From Pacificispira sp033344895 (lineage in GTDB: Bacteria > Pseudomonadota > Alphaproteobacteria > UBA8366 > Aestuariispiraceae): a stretch of 64,000 nt of DNA. Within the stretch, counting starts at the first letter, position 1, and each line of letters opens with the position of its first letter. Of this stretch, positions 1 through 8,990 are shown one piece after another. The notes beneath the pieces are model-generated. The model was not told where the DNA came from, searched no databases, and was given only the letters and a program-made list of their open reading frames with translations. The stretch lies in NCBI GenBank assembly GCA_965229685.1, contig OZ245920.1, positions 4,030,001 to 4,094,000 of the forward strand, read 5' to 3'. A program made the translations under genes and the position numbers.

Positions 1-3
1 GCT

Positions 4-25
4 ACCACCCGACATGTCGGGTGGT
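4..25. repeat. Perfect 22-bp palindrome at the left edge
   Basis: The left arm ACCACCCGACA is followed directly by its exact reverse complement, so the element can form a GC-rich hairpin with a very short loop. No T-tract follows on the plus strand. It lies about 165 bp upstream of acnB and may be the terminator of a gene outside the window or a regulatory dyad. The sequence does not decide between these. Confidence 0.5.
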
Positions 26-190
26 GCCGGGCGTCGCGCGGGCATGGCGCGGCGGGCGGTTCGGCGGCTGGATGTCGCGATCCCGGGGCGCCTGCGGCAT
101 GGGGTGCCATTGCGTGAGATAACCGGGTTGGGTAAATAGCATGCAGCGGTGGCCAGCACCGATTTATGGACCTAACCGGCGAGATCAATA

Positions 191-2956
191 ATGGCACTTT
201 ATTCCGATTACCTGAAAGAAATCGAAGACCGCAAGACGCAGGGACTGCATCCGAAGCCCATCGAGGACGGCGCGCTGGTCGAGGAACTGATCGCGCAGAT
301 CAAGGATGTCGATCACGAACACCGCGAAGATTCCCTGAAGTTCTTCATTTACAATACGCTGCCGGGGACGACGAGTGCGGCGGGCGTCAAGGCGGCCTTC
401 CTGAAAGAGATCATTCTGGGCCAGGCGGTCGTCGAAGAGATTTCACCGGAATTCGCCTTCGAACTTCTGTCGCACATGAAGGGCGGGCCGTCGATCGAGG
501 TGCTGCTGGATCTGGCCCTGGGCGACGATGCGGAGATCGCAGAGGCCGCCGCCGAAATCCTGAAGACCCAGGTCTTCCTGTATGACGCGGATCAGGATCG
601 ACTGGCAGCGGCCTACAAGGCCGGAAACGCGCGCGCCGAAGACATTCTGAAGAGCTACGCTGCCGCCGAATTCTTCACCAAGCTTCCCGACATCGAGGAA
701 GAGATCAAGGTCGTGACCTATGTCGCGGCCGAAGGCGACATTTCCACCGACCTCATGTCGCCGGGGGCCGAAGCGCATTCCCGCGCGGACCGCGAACTGC
801 ACGGAAAGAGCTTCATTTCCGAAAAGGCGCAGAAGGAGATCGAGGCCCTCAAGATCCAGCACCCCGGCAAGCGCATCATGCTGATTGCCGAGAAGGGAAC
901 GATGGGTGTCGGCTCGTCCCGCATGTCCGGCGTCAACAACTGCGCGCTGTGGACCGGTCGCCAGGCCAGCCCCTATGTGCCCTTCGTCAACATTGCACCG
1001 ATCGTGGCGGGCACAAACGGGATTTCGCCGATCTTCCTGACCACCGTCGGAGTGACCGGCGGCATCGGGATCAACCTGAAGAACTGGGTCAAGAAGGTCG
1101 ACGACAAGGGCGAGGTCATCGTCAACAATGACGGCAGCCCGGTGCTGGTGGAGAAATACTCCGTCGCGACGGGCACGACCCTGACCATCAATACGAAGAC
1201 CAAGAAGCTCTATAACGAGGACGGTTCCGAGGAACTGGCCGATGTCGCCGCCGCCTTCTCGCCGCAACTGGTCGAGTTCATGAAGGCTGGTGGGTCCTAC
1301 GCCGTCGATTTCGGCAAGAAGGTTCAGATCTTCGCGGCGGAAACGCTGGGCGTCGAGCCGAAACCTGTCTTCGCACCGTCCAAGATCGTGTCCCATCCGG
1401 GCCGCGGGCTGACCGCCGTCGAGAAGATTTTCAACAGGAATGCTGTCGGCGTTCCGGAGGACACCGTTCTTTACGCCGGCTCCGACGCCCGGGTGACGGT
1501 CAACATCGTCGGATCGCAGGACACGACGGGCCCGATGACCGTCCAGGAACTGGAGGCCATGGCCGCGACGGTGATTTCGCCGATTCTGGACGGCGCCTAT
1601 CAGTCCGGCTGCCACACCGCCTCCGTCTGGGACAAGAAGGCGCAGGCGAACACGCCCAAGCTGATGGCCTTCATGAACAAGTTCGGGCTTATCACCGGCC
1701 GCGACCCGAAGGGCGTCTATCCGCCCATGACCGACGTCATCCACAAGGTCCTGAACGATATCACGGTCGACGACCGGGCGATCATCATCGGCGGGGATTC
1801 CCATACCCGGATGTCCAAGGGCGTCGCCTTCGGCGCCGATTCCGGCACCGTCGCCCTGGCGCTGGCGACCGGACAGGCGAGCATGACCGTGCCGGATTCC
1901 GTCAAGGTCACCTTCAAGGGCAAGATGGCCGATCACATGGACTTCCGGGACGTGGTGCATGCCACCCAGGCCCAGATGCTGGCCCAGTCGGGCGGCGAAA
2001 ACGTCTTCCAGGGTCGCGTCATCGAGGTCCATATCGGCACGCTTCTCGCCGACCAGGCCTTTACCTTTACGGACTGGACGGCGGAGATGAAGGCCAAGGC
2101 GTCCATCTGCATCTCCAATGACGAAACCCTGATCGAATCCCTGGAAATCGCGAAATCCCGCATTCAGGTCATGATCGACAAGGGCATGGAGAACGAGGCC
2201 GGGATGCTGCGCGGCCTGATCGAAAAGGCGGACAAGCGCATCGCGGAGATCAAATCCGGCGAACAGCCCGCGCTGCGGCCGGACGAGGACGCGCATTACG
2301 TCGCCGAAATCGTCGTCGATCTCGACCAGATCAACGAACCGATGATCGCCGACCCCGATGTGAACAACATCGATATCGCGAAGCGCTACACCCACGACAC
2401 CATCCGACCGATCTCCTATTACGGCGCGGAAAAGAAGGTCGATCTGGGCTTCGTCGGGTCCTGCATGGTGCACAAGGGCGATATGAGCATCATCGCGCAG
2501 ATGTTCCGCAACATCGAAAAGGCCCAGGGCAAGGTCGAATTCAAGGCACCGCTGGTCGTCGCCCCGCCGACCTACAACATCGTCGACGAGCTGAAGGCGG
2601 AAGGCGATTGGGACATCCTGCAGAAATATGCCGGGTTCGAATTCGACGACGCCGCGCCCAAGACGAAGGCCCGGACGGAGTATGAGAACATCCTCTATCT
2701 GGAACGTCCCGGCTGCAATCTGTGCATGGGGAACCAGGAGAAGGCGGCCAAGGGCGATACCGTCATGGCCACGTCGACCCGCCTGTTCCAGGGCCGGGTG
2801 GTCGCCGATGCCGAGGACAAGAAGGGCGAGTCGCTGCTCGCCTCGACCCCGGTCGTCGTGCTGTCGACCATCCTGGGCCGGACACCGAGCATCGACGAAT
2901 ACAAATCGGCGGTGGCCGGGATCAACCTGACCAAATTCGCCCCGCCACGGGCGTAA
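191..2956 (+). CDS. acnB: Aconitate hydratase B (bifunctional aconitase / 2-methylisocitrate dehydratase)
   Basis: Cytoplasmic [4Fe-4S] enzyme that interconverts citrate and isocitrate in the TCA cycle; AcnB enzymes can also dehydrate 2-methylisocitrate. The protein is 921 aa: an N-terminal helical HEAT-like domain, then the swivel domain and the three catalytic domains. The cluster cysteines can be placed at Cys758 (in VGSCMVHKGD), Cys842 and Cys845 (in PGCNLCMGN). The active-site segment GGDSHTRMSKG is intact. It is longer than the roughly 865 aa of E. coli AcnB, and part of the excess is an insertion between the first cluster Cys and the CNLC pair (84 residues apart here, about 59 in E. 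coli from memory). The ATG at 191 fits the family N-terminus (MALYSDYLKEIE). It is a single-gene unit, convergent with the next gene. Confidence 0.97.
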   Translation: MALYSDYLKEIEDRKTQGLHPKPIEDGALVEELIAQIKDVDHEHREDSLKFFIYNTLPGTTSAAGVKAAFLKEIILGQAVVEEISPEFAFELLSHMKGGPSIEVLLDLALGDDAEIAEAAAEILKTQVFLYDADQDRLAAAYKAGNARAEDILKSYAAAEFFTKLPDIEEEIKVVTYVAAEGDISTDLMSPGAEAHSRADRELHGKSFISEKAQKEIEALKIQHPGKRIMLIAEKGTMGVGSSRMSGVNNCALWTGRQASPYVPFVNIAPIVAGTNGISPIFLTTVGVTGGIGINLKNWVKKVDDKGEVIVNNDGSPVLVEKYSVATGTTLTINTKTKKLYNEDGSEELADVAAAFSPQLVEFMKAGGSYAVDFGKKVQIFAAETLGVEPKPVFAPSKIVSHPGRGLTAVEKIFNRNAVGVPEDTVLYAGSDARVTVNIVGSQDTTGPMTVQELEAMAATVISPILDGAYQSGCHTASVWDKKAQANTPKLMAFMNKFGLITGRDPKGVYPPMTDVIHKVLNDITVDDRAIIIGGDSHTRMSKGVAFGADSGTVALALATGQASMTVPDSVKVTFKGKMADHMDFRDVVHATQAQMLAQSGGENVFQGRVIEVHIGTLLADQAFTFTDWTAEMKAKASICISNDETLIESLEIAKSRIQVMIDKGMENEAGMLRGLIEKADKRIAEIKSGEQPALRPDEDAHYVAEIVVDLDQINEPMIADPDVNNIDIAKRYTHDTIRPISYYGAEKKVDLGFVGSCMVHKGDMSIIAQMFRNIEKAQGKVEFKAPLVVAPPTYNIVDELKAEGDWDILQKYAGFEFDDAAPKTKARTEYENILYLERPGCNLCMGNQEKAAKGDTVMATSTRLFQGRVVADAEDKKGESLLASTPVVVLSTILGRTPSIDEYKSAVAGINLTKFAPPRA

Positions 2957-2958
2957 CA

Positions 2959-2981
2959 GCCGGACAGTCCGCGAGTCCGGC
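2959..2981 (+). terminator. Possible weak terminator hairpin after acnB
   Basis: GCCGGAC and GTCCGGC form a perfect 7-bp stem with a 9-nt loop starting 3 bp after the acnB stop codon. Only a poor T-run follows (CTGTTCCTC), so intrinsic termination would be inefficient. It lies in the 81-bp gap between convergent genes. Confidence 0.3.
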
Positions 2982-3037
2982 GCGGCCTGTTCCTCACGGG
3001 GCAGGCGGCGCCGGATCACGGATCATCGTTCAGGCAA

Positions 3038-3697
3038 TCAGGCGGCCAGGAATTCCAGGAAATCCGCCCGGCCGAGGATGAGAACGGCCAGGGGGACGGG
3101 GGCGACGGCGACAGCGGCGCTGAGCACGAAGGTGCGCAGCCTCATCAGGCGGCCGGCACCGGCGGCGAGAGCAATTCCGCCGCCGCCGCCCAGGATCGAG
3201 TTGCCGGGCATGTTGAGGAGCAGCACCAGGACCGCAACCCGGTGCTTCAGCAGCTTGCGCCCCCACCGGGCTGCCCGCGGCTCCGGGACGCTTTCCTGTC
3301 CCTCGCCTTCAGCCTGTCGGCGGGCCTTTCGTCGACCAATTCGCTGCATGACCCGGGCGACAATGCGATCCGGCAGAAGCCGCCCGGCCAGGAAGGCGAG
3401 GGTCAGCGCGACGACGGTCGCCAGATAGACCGGCACCGCCATGCTGGCGCCGTAGAGCAGCAGCAGCAGAAACCCGATCTCCGCCCCCGGCGCGAAAGGC
3501 AGCGCGATCAGCAGGGTATAGATCACCAGCACCGAGCCCAGGATCAACGGATCCTGGCCGGCCTGCCGCACCATGCCGAGCACGTCCCGCGACAGATCCA
3601 GCAATTTCCACAGAGTAGCGGCCAGCGCCACCAAGCTGTCATACAGCGTGGCCCACAACGTGACCGGGTCGGGAAGCAGTGACAGGTCCGGCAGCAT
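3038..3697 (-). CDS. Polytopic membrane protein of unknown function
   Basis: This 219-aa protein has several hydrophobic segments: one near residues 50–70, a long one around 75–110, and two toward the C-terminus. A basic cytoplasmic-looking loop (RIGRRKARRQ, then KLLKHR) separates them. The segment LPFAPGAEIGFLLLLLYG resembles the re-entrant region of VTT/DedA-type proteins, but the match is too weak to name a family. It is convergent with acnB and has no operon partner. The first ATG gives a plausible N-terminus but lacks a good ribosome binding site. Confidence 0.75.
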   Translation of the reverse strand: MLPDLSLLPDPVTLWATLYDSLVALAATLWKLLDLSRDVLGMVRQAGQDPLILGSVLVIYTLLIALPFAPGAEIGFLLLLLYGASMAVPVYLATVVALTLAFLAGRLLPDRIVARVMQRIGRRKARRQAEGEGQESVPEPRAARWGRKLLKHRVAVLVLLLNMPGNSILGGGGGIALAAGAGRLMRLRTFVLSAAVAVAPVPLAVLILGRADFLEFLAA

Positions 3698-3861
3698 TGC
3701 GGGTCGGTCTCGTTCAGGCCGCAGGGCGGCGGGCGATTGTCAGAAAGTGTCCCCTATTTTGCCCAGTTCCGCCGTTTTCTCAATCCTGATTCCGGCCCCT
3801 TCGGGGATTGGGTAAGGGCCTCCGGCACCCGGGGAGATGTGCAACGGGCGGACAGATGCGC

Positions 3862-3888
3862 AAAGGGAGGTGCCCAACGGCACCTCCC
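3862..3888 (-). terminator. Terminator of the 4925–3917 minus-strand unit
   Basis: GGGAGGTGCC and GGCACCTCCC form a perfect 10-bp stem with a 4-nt loop. Read on the minus strand it is followed by TTT and lies about 30 bp after the stop codon of the small membrane protein gene. The T-tract is short, but stem quality and position fit a terminator. Confidence 0.6.
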
Positions 3889-3916
3889 CCGACATTCCGC
3901 GCATTGGTTTCGCGGC

Positions 3917-4105
3917 TTACTTCTTCCGTTCCGGCTTTCCGCCGCCCGCTTCCGGGAAGACCCAGAGGCCGAAGAGCATGATGCCGGCAATGGCATAGAC
4001 GAAGGTCGCGAGATGCGGCTGGGGTCCCTGGGTCTCGAGCCACCCCACCAGGGCGGCAACGAGCGCGACGATCAGGGACAGGGCGATCTTGTAGGGCAGT
4101 GGCAT
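3917..4105 (-). CDS. Small two-helix membrane protein
   Basis: A 62-aa protein with two predicted membrane segments (about residues 5–22 and 34–51) and a basic C-terminal tail (GGGKPERKK). A strong ribosome binding site (GAGGAGGCA, 3 nt before the ATG) supports it as a real gene despite its size. It starts 10 bp after the stop of the hydroxylase-family gene on the same strand, so the two are almost certainly co-transcribed, and a hairpin follows it. I do not recognise the family. The context suggests a membrane partner of the upstream hydroxylase-like protein, which is an inference. Confidence 0.75.
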   Translation of the reverse strand: MPLPYKIALSLIVALVAALVGWLETQGPQPHLATFVYAIAGIMLFGLWVFPEAGGGKPERKK

Positions 4106-4115
4106 CGTTGCCTCC

Positions 4116-4925
4116 TCAATTCGCCGGGGCTTCGGTCGGACCGCCAGTGGTGCGACCGCCGTCCTTCACGCGCGGCGTGCGCGCGACCTTCCGCATGTCC
4201 GTCTTCACGTATTTCGTATTGTAGCCGTTGAAGATATGGCCCAGCAGTCCGCGGTTCAGGTCCGAGGTACCGAACAGCCAGTCGGCAATCGGGAAGGTCA
4301 GGTTCATGTTCCGCTCCATCATGATCGACTGATTGTGATGGGCGGTGTGATGGCGGCGCAGCGTGTTGACGAAGGGCATGTGACGCACGAAGGCGTTGTC
4401 TTCCACATGGCAGCAGAAATGCATGAATTCGTAGAGCAGATACATGCCCGTGGTCGTCGAGATGAACAGCCAGCCGACATTGCTGCTGAACAGGAAGGAA
4501 AAGACCACGACACCGGGGATCGACATCAGGATGAAGACCACCAGCGCATAGGGCGGAAAGAAGGTGACGCGCCAGTCATGGGCATTGGCGAAGCGCATTT
4601 CCTCCTCGGTGAAGAATTGGTGATGCTGCAAGGTGTGCCGCTGATAGACGGCACGCAGGCCCGGCAGGTTGATCGGCCGGTGCATGATGTACTTGTGCAG
4701 CGCCCATTCGAAGATGTTGCAGGCGATGAAGGTCACCGGAATGACCAGCCATTCCCACCACAACACGTTCGTCATGTGCGCGGCATAGTACCAAAGCGCC
4801 AGGCCGCCGATCGAATAGATGATCGCGACATGCAGAAACCCGTTATACCAGCCGTCGATGCGCGACCGGTACACCGAGCGATAGGTCTGCTGGCGGGGCG
4901 TCATGGGGCTTTCACTGAGTTCCAT
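4116..4925 (-). CDS. Fatty acid hydroxylase / sterol desaturase superfamily membrane protein
   Basis: Integral membrane di-iron oxygenase-type protein of 269 aa. The family's histidine clusters are visible in order: HKYIMH, HTLQHHQF, an HFCCH segment, and RRHHTAHHNQ. Four or so hydrophobic segments lie between them. Relatives hydroxylate or desaturate fatty acids, sterols or carotenoids; the substrate cannot be told from the sequence. The start is supported by GGAGAAAG upstream of the ATG. The downstream 62-aa membrane protein follows after 10 bp. A 12-bp palindrome lies about 50 bp upstream. A second, different member of the superfamily is encoded at 27.6–28.5 kb. Confidence 0.88.
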   Translation of the reverse strand: MELSESPMTPRQQTYRSVYRSRIDGWYNGFLHVAIIYSIGGLALWYYAAHMTNVLWWEWLVIPVTFIACNIFEWALHKYIMHRPINLPGLRAVYQRHTLQHHQFFTEEEMRFANAHDWRVTFFPPYALVVFILMSIPGVVVFSFLFSSNVGWLFISTTTGMYLLYEFMHFCCHVEDNAFVRHMPFVNTLRRHHTAHHNQSIMMERNMNLTFPIADWLFGTSDLNRGLLGHIFNGYNTKYVKTDMRKVARTPRVKDGGRTTGGPTEAPAN

Positions 4926-4972
4926 GGTCTTTCTCCTGCAAGGGCGAACGGTGTCGCTACCTTTCTGTTCGT

Positions 4973-4984
4973 CTGATATATCAG
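4973..4984. promoter_or_regulatory. 12-bp palindrome upstream of the hydroxylase-family gene
   Basis: CTGATATATCAG is a perfect palindrome in an AT-rich patch, 48 bp upstream of the start codon at 4925 and within the 137-bp gap before the next gene. The local AT-richness suggests the promoter is here, so the palindrome could be an operator. No cognate regulator gene is adjacent. Confidence 0.35.
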
Positions 4985-5062
4985 TTATACATTAGTTATT
5001 CGCAAACCGCAAGCGTTGAGGCGCGAATGCCCGTTTCCTGCACGTGTCCGGCAATGCGCAGC

Positions 5063-5950
5063 CTATCCGGCCTCTTTCTGCTGGGAGGCGAAGATCGAAC
5101 TGTATCCGCCACTCCAATCGGGCGGCAGGCGGAACCGCCCCGGCTCGTGATGGGCGTGGCGGGCCGGCTTGCCCCGCACGATCGCCTGTTCATAGGCTGA
5201 CTGCAGCGGCTGGGAGGTATAGGGCATGGCATCCGCGGCGCTGAGCACATAGAGCAGCAACGGCCGCGCCCCATCGGACCGGTTCGGATTCGATCCGTGC
5301 ACGGTGCGATAATTGTGAACCGTCACCGACCCGGACGCACCGTCGAAGATCTTCGCGCCGGCGGCGTCGATCCGGTCACTGTCTTTCGTGGAGATCTCAC
5401 CGCGCCAGACACCGTCGGCGTCGTAGTGGTCGAAGATCTCGCTCTTGTGACTGCCCGGTATGATCTCCAGCGGACCATGGTCCAGCGTGCAATCCTCCAG
5501 ATAGACACCCATGGTCAGGACGGCGTGGTTGGTATGGGGAAAGAACGGGTGATCCTGGTGCCAACGCACCTCCGTCCCGCCTTTCGGGGATTTGAAGTTC
5601 AGTTTCGCCTGATAGAACTTCACATCAGGGCCCAGCAGGTCCACCGCCAGGTCGCCCAGCGGGCCTTCCGTCAGCAGCTCCCAGAAGACGGCATCCTGAT
5701 CGCAGGGGCTGGACACCCGCCGCAGACGGGGATTGTCGGGCCGGTGGCCCGGCTCCAGATCGAACACGTTATCCGACCGGCTCAGACTCTCGCTCTGCCG
5801 TTTCAGGCGTGCGACGGCGTTGCGGCACCGCTGCAACCATTGCCCGCCGACCACCCCCGGCACGACGATACCGCCATCGTCGAAATACCGCTGACGGACG
5901 TCCTGCGAGACCAGGCGCGGGGGATGGGAACAGATTTCTTCCGGTGTCAT
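5063..5950 (-). CDS. Phytanoyl-CoA dioxygenase (PhyH) family Fe(II)/2-oxoglutarate oxygenase
   Basis: Predicted cytosolic non-haem iron oxygenase of 295 aa. The iron-binding triad is visible: His131 and Asp133 in RWHQDHPFF, and His218 in YRTVHGSNPN. An Arg at 224 or 229 is placed to bind 2-oxoglutarate. The double-stranded beta-helix region between them (LEIIPGSHKS) is typical of the family. It does not look like ectoine hydroxylase. GGAGGAC precedes the ATG, and this site adjoins the stop codon of the TRAP large permease, so it is the last gene of the TRAP operon. A role in oxidising the imported substrate or a derivative is inferred from position only. Confidence 0.88.
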   Translation of the reverse strand: MTPEEICSHPPRLVSQDVRQRYFDDGGIVVPGVVGGQWLQRCRNAVARLKRQSESLSRSDNVFDLEPGHRPDNPRLRRVSSPCDQDAVFWELLTEGPLGDLAVDLLGPDVKFYQAKLNFKSPKGGTEVRWHQDHPFFPHTNHAVLTMGVYLEDCTLDHGPLEIIPGSHKSEIFDHYDADGVWRGEISTKDSDRIDAAGAKIFDGASGSVTVHNYRTVHGSNPNRSDGARPLLLYVLSAADAMPYTSQPLQSAYEQAIVRGKPARHAHHEPGRFRLPPDWSGGYSSIFASQQKEAG

Positions 5951-5960
5951 GACGGTCCTC

Positions 5961-7274
5961 CTATCTGAAGCCGAGCAACTGATCGGGCAGCCAGAGCGCC
6001 GTCTGCGGGAAGGCCATGACGATCCCCAAGGCGATGATCTGGATGACGATGAAGGGAATGACCCCCTTGTACATCTGAATCAGGGTGATGCTGTCCGGGG
6101 CCACGCCGCGCAGATAGAAGATTGCCGGCGCCATCGGCGGGGTCAGATAGCTGGTCTGGATCATCACCAGGATCAGCATGCAGAACCACACCGGCTCAAA
6201 CCCGCCCGACAGGACGAAGGGCATGAACAGCGGCACGAAGATCAGCAGAATCGAGATCCATTCCAGGAAGAACCCGGCGATGAAGACGAGGCCCAGGAAA
6301 ATGAACAGCAATCCCCAGGGTCCGATTTCCAGCGCATTGATCATCTCGCGCATCACGCCCATGCCGCCGCTGGCAACGAAGATCCCGGTGAACAGGCTTC
6401 CCGCCAGCAGGATGAACATGATCATGGAGGTGACGGTGATCGTCTTGACCAGCGCTTCCCAGAAGGTTTTCAGGTTGAACTTGCCGTACAGGATCGTCAG
6501 CACGAAAGCACCCGCGGCCCCCAGCGCCGCGGCTTCGGTCGGCGCGGCCCAGCCCAGCATGATCGACCCCAGAACCGCGAAGATCATGAACAGCGGCGGC
6601 AGCAGCGCCTTCACCGTGATCAGCAGCTTCTCGCCCAGCGGCAGATCGTCCTCCTCCGCCGGCACACGCGGCCCGGCTTCGGGCCGGAACAGGCACAGGC
6701 CGATGATGTAGAGGATGTAGAGCCCTGACAGGATCAGCCCGGGAAAAATCATTCCGACCATCAGATCGCCGATCGACACATTGGCGATCGGGCCCAGGAC
6801 GACCACGACCACCGAGGGCGGAATGATGGTCCCCAGCGACCCGCCGGCACAGATCGTCCCGGAAATCAGGGAGTTCGAGTAGCGGTACTTCATCATGGCC
6901 GGGATCGCCAGCAGGCCGACCACGGTTTCCGTCGCCCCGATCACGCCGGTCGAGGCGGCGAAGATGATGCACATGATGACGGTGCCCACCGCCAGACCGC
7001 CCGGCAGTCGCTTGGTCCAGAGATGCACGGCGCTGAACAGCTGTTCCGCGATCCCGGACCGCTCCAGCATCGAGCCCATGAAAACGAAGAGCGGCACCGC
7101 GGCCAGAACGAAGTTCGACGCGACATCCTCGATCTTCTGGACGAACTGGAACAGGGCGGCATCCCCGAAGGCGATGATCCCGAAGACGAACGCTACGGAC
7201 AGCAGCGAGAACGCGACGGGGAAGCCCAGGAAAATCATCCCGAACAGGGTCGGGAACATCAGCAATGCGGTCAC
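5961..7274 (-). CDS. dctM: TRAP transporter large permease (DctM family)
   Basis: 437-aa inner-membrane protein with about a dozen hydrophobic segments, the expected size for a TRAP large subunit. Conserved-looking segments include FMGSMLERSG, GGSLGTIIPPS and the C-terminal TPPMAPAIFYLRGV. It carries out sodium-driven uptake of a carboxylate handed over by the periplasmic binding protein. It overlaps the small permease gene by 4 bp and is followed by the PhyH gene 10 bp later, so translation is probably coupled along the operon. Confidence 0.95.
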   Translation of the reverse strand: MTALLMFPTLFGMIFLGFPVAFSLLSVAFVFGIIAFGDAALFQFVQKIEDVASNFVLAAVPLFVFMGSMLERSGIAEQLFSAVHLWTKRLPGGLAVGTVIMCIIFAASTGVIGATETVVGLLAIPAMMKYRYSNSLISGTICAGGSLGTIIPPSVVVVVLGPIANVSIGDLMVGMIFPGLILSGLYILYIIGLCLFRPEAGPRVPAEEDDLPLGEKLLITVKALLPPLFMIFAVLGSIMLGWAAPTEAAALGAAGAFVLTILYGKFNLKTFWEALVKTITVTSMIMFILLAGSLFTGIFVASGGMGVMREMINALEIGPWGLLFIFLGLVFIAGFFLEWISILLIFVPLFMPFVLSGGFEPVWFCMLILVMIQTSYLTPPMAPAIFYLRGVAPDSITLIQMYKGVIPFIVIQIIALGIVMAFPQTALWLPDQLLGFR

Positions 7275-7795
7275 GGGGCGGACTCCCTGTTTTCGGTGCC
7301 GCGGTCACGCAGGATCGCAACGCATTTCAGGATTTCGGCCACGACCTGCAGGGTGAGCAGCAGGAAGCTGGCCGCAATGATGGCGCGCAAGGGCCAGATC
7401 TGCGGGTTCCACGCGGATTGCCCGGTGGTCTCGCCGGACAGCAGTGCCTCGGTCGCATAATCGGTCAGACGCAGCGAGACCAGCACCAGCGCGGGCAGCA
7501 CGATGGCCGCATAGAATGCCAGATCGATCAGGGCCCGGCGCTTCGGGCTGAGGCGGGCATAGATCAGGTCGATGCGGACATGTTCCTGGCGCTTCAGGGT
7601 AATGGCGCCGCCGAGCAGGAAATGCAGGCCCATCAGCATGTAGCCGAGTTCGAAGGCCCAGATGGTCGGGGAGCCGAGCACATATCGCGCGAAGACTTCG
7701 TAGCAGGTGGCAAGGACGAGCGGGATCACGATCAAGGCGGCCAGGCCGCCGATCCCCTCGCTCAACCATTCAATGGAGGCGATGACGCTGCGCAT
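7271..7795 (-). CDS. dctQ: TRAP transporter small permease (DctQ family)
   Basis: 174-aa membrane protein with four hydrophobic segments and the DctQ-like motif GGAITLKRQEHVRIDL around residues 75–90. It pairs with the large permease in a tripartite TRAP carrier. The frame is open further upstream to 7993, but that would overlap the binding-protein gene by over 120 bp. The ATG at 7795 (MRSVIASIEWLSEG) matches the family N-terminus and leaves a 74-bp gap. It overlaps the large permease gene by 4 bp. Confidence 0.9.
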   Translation of the reverse strand: MRSVIASIEWLSEGIGGLAALIVIPLVLATCYEVFARYVLGSPTIWAFELGYMLMGLHFLLGGAITLKRQEHVRIDLIYARLSPKRRALIDLAFYAAIVLPALVLVSLRLTDYATEALLSGETTGQSAWNPQIWPLRAIIAASFLLLTLQVVAEILKCVAILRDRGTENRESAP

Positions 7796-7869
7796 GAATA
7801 CCGTCCGGAAATGCTCCCCGGCACGCCCGAAGGCGGCCGGGGATAGTTCTTGGGAAACCGTCCGCTGGC

Positions 7870-8937
7870 CTATTCGCTGCGGACTTGAACCGTGCGGTAC
7901 TTGTTGGCGCCGGCCCATAGCTTGGCGAAGGCCTTCTGGTCGTCCAGGACGCGCTTGAACCACTCGTTGTCGGCGGCAATGCCTTCCGCCCACTTGATGC
8001 CGGCCTCATGAGCGGCGTACTGGACCTCCGGATCCAGTTCGACGACCTCGTTGCCCTGCTCACGGAAGAATTCCAGGGCCTTGGCATCTTCCTGACCGAT
8101 GGTGAGCCAGGAGTTCAGGGTGGTCAGGAAGGCGGCTTCCCGGACGATCTGCTGATCGCCTTCGGACAGTTCGGCCCAGGCATCCTGGTTGATCACCAGT
8201 TCGAACGGCGCCGTCGGCTGGTGAATGCCCGGGATGATCACGTATTTCGTCACACGATGGAAACCGGGTGCGATGTTTTCCCAAAGCGTGCCCCATTCGG
8301 TCGCGTCGATGGCGCCGCGCTCCAGGGCGGTGTAGACGTCACCGCCCGGCATGGTGACCGGTGCCGCGCCCATGCCGCGGGAAATGTCGAGCCAGGCCCC
8401 GGCGGTCCGCAGTTTCAGCCCCTGAAGGTCCTCCAGCGTTTTCACGGATTTGCGGGAATGCAGGAAAACCTCCGCCGTCCGGATGAACAGAGGCATCGAG
8501 ACCAGTCCGAACTTGTCCATGCGCCATTCCGCCTGCAGGTCGGCGCCACCGGCACGGTACAGCCAGTGCAGCATGCGTTCGGTATCGAACGATCCGGCAT
8601 AGCCGCCGAACAGGACCGCCGTCGGATCGGCGCCCCAGTCATAGCCGGCCCAGGTATGGCCGAATTGCGCGACGCCATTCTTGACCGTCTCGGAGACCTT
8701 CAGGCCCGGGCCGAGTGTACCGGCAGGGAAGACTTCGATGGAGATGCGCCCGTCGCTCAGTTCCTTCACCTTGTCGGCAAAAGCCTGGGCGCCGACATCC
8801 ATCAGCGGACCGCCGGACCAGCCGGTGGCCATCTGGAACGAATGCGTTTTCTTTTCGTCCGCCTGGGCCATGCCCGCCGCAAGCGATGTCGACATGATTG
8901 CGGCTACCGCCGCTGCCTTCAGTTTTGTGATTCTCAT
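7870..8937 (-). CDS. dctP: TRAP transporter substrate-binding protein (DctP family)
   Basis: 355-aa periplasmic solute receptor with a clear Sec signal peptide (basic MRITKLK, hydrophobic core, cleavage after GMAQA). The mature protein has the DctP fold signatures: a GLKLRTAG segment, and IDATEWGTLWENI, in which family members contact the substrate carboxylate. The WGTLWE and PLFIRTAEVF segments suggest the subfamily for 2-oxo or hydroxy monocarboxylates rather than C4-dicarboxylates, but this is tentative. The ATG is preceded by GGGAGGAA. It is the first of the three transporter genes, downstream of the PanB-like and DUF6166 genes. Confidence 0.93.
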   Translation of the reverse strand: MRITKLKAAAVAAIMSTSLAAGMAQADEKKTHSFQMATGWSGGPLMDVGAQAFADKVKELSDGRISIEVFPAGTLGPGLKVSETVKNGVAQFGHTWAGYDWGADPTAVLFGGYAGSFDTERMLHWLYRAGGADLQAEWRMDKFGLVSMPLFIRTAEVFLHSRKSVKTLEDLQGLKLRTAGAWLDISRGMGAAPVTMPGGDVYTALERGAIDATEWGTLWENIAPGFHRVTKYVIIPGIHQPTAPFELVINQDAWAELSEGDQQIVREAAFLTTLNSWLTIGQEDAKALEFFREQGNEVVELDPEVQYAAHEAGIKWAEGIAADNEWFKRVLDDQKAFAKLWAGANKYRTVQVRSE

Positions 8938-8990
8938 GACTTCCTCCCAATTGTCTTATGGATTGTCCGTTTTCGTCCGCCGGTCGGGTC

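Noticed and set aside
443..3019. Very long open frame antisense to acnB
   Set aside because: It mirrors the codon structure of acnB in a GC-rich genome. The translation is rich in Arg, Asp, His and Gly with no family resemblance, while acnB is certain.
5063..5950. Ectoine hydroxylase EctD
   Set aside because: The EctD substrate-binding signature is missing and no ectABC genes are nearby; only the general PhyH iron triad is present.
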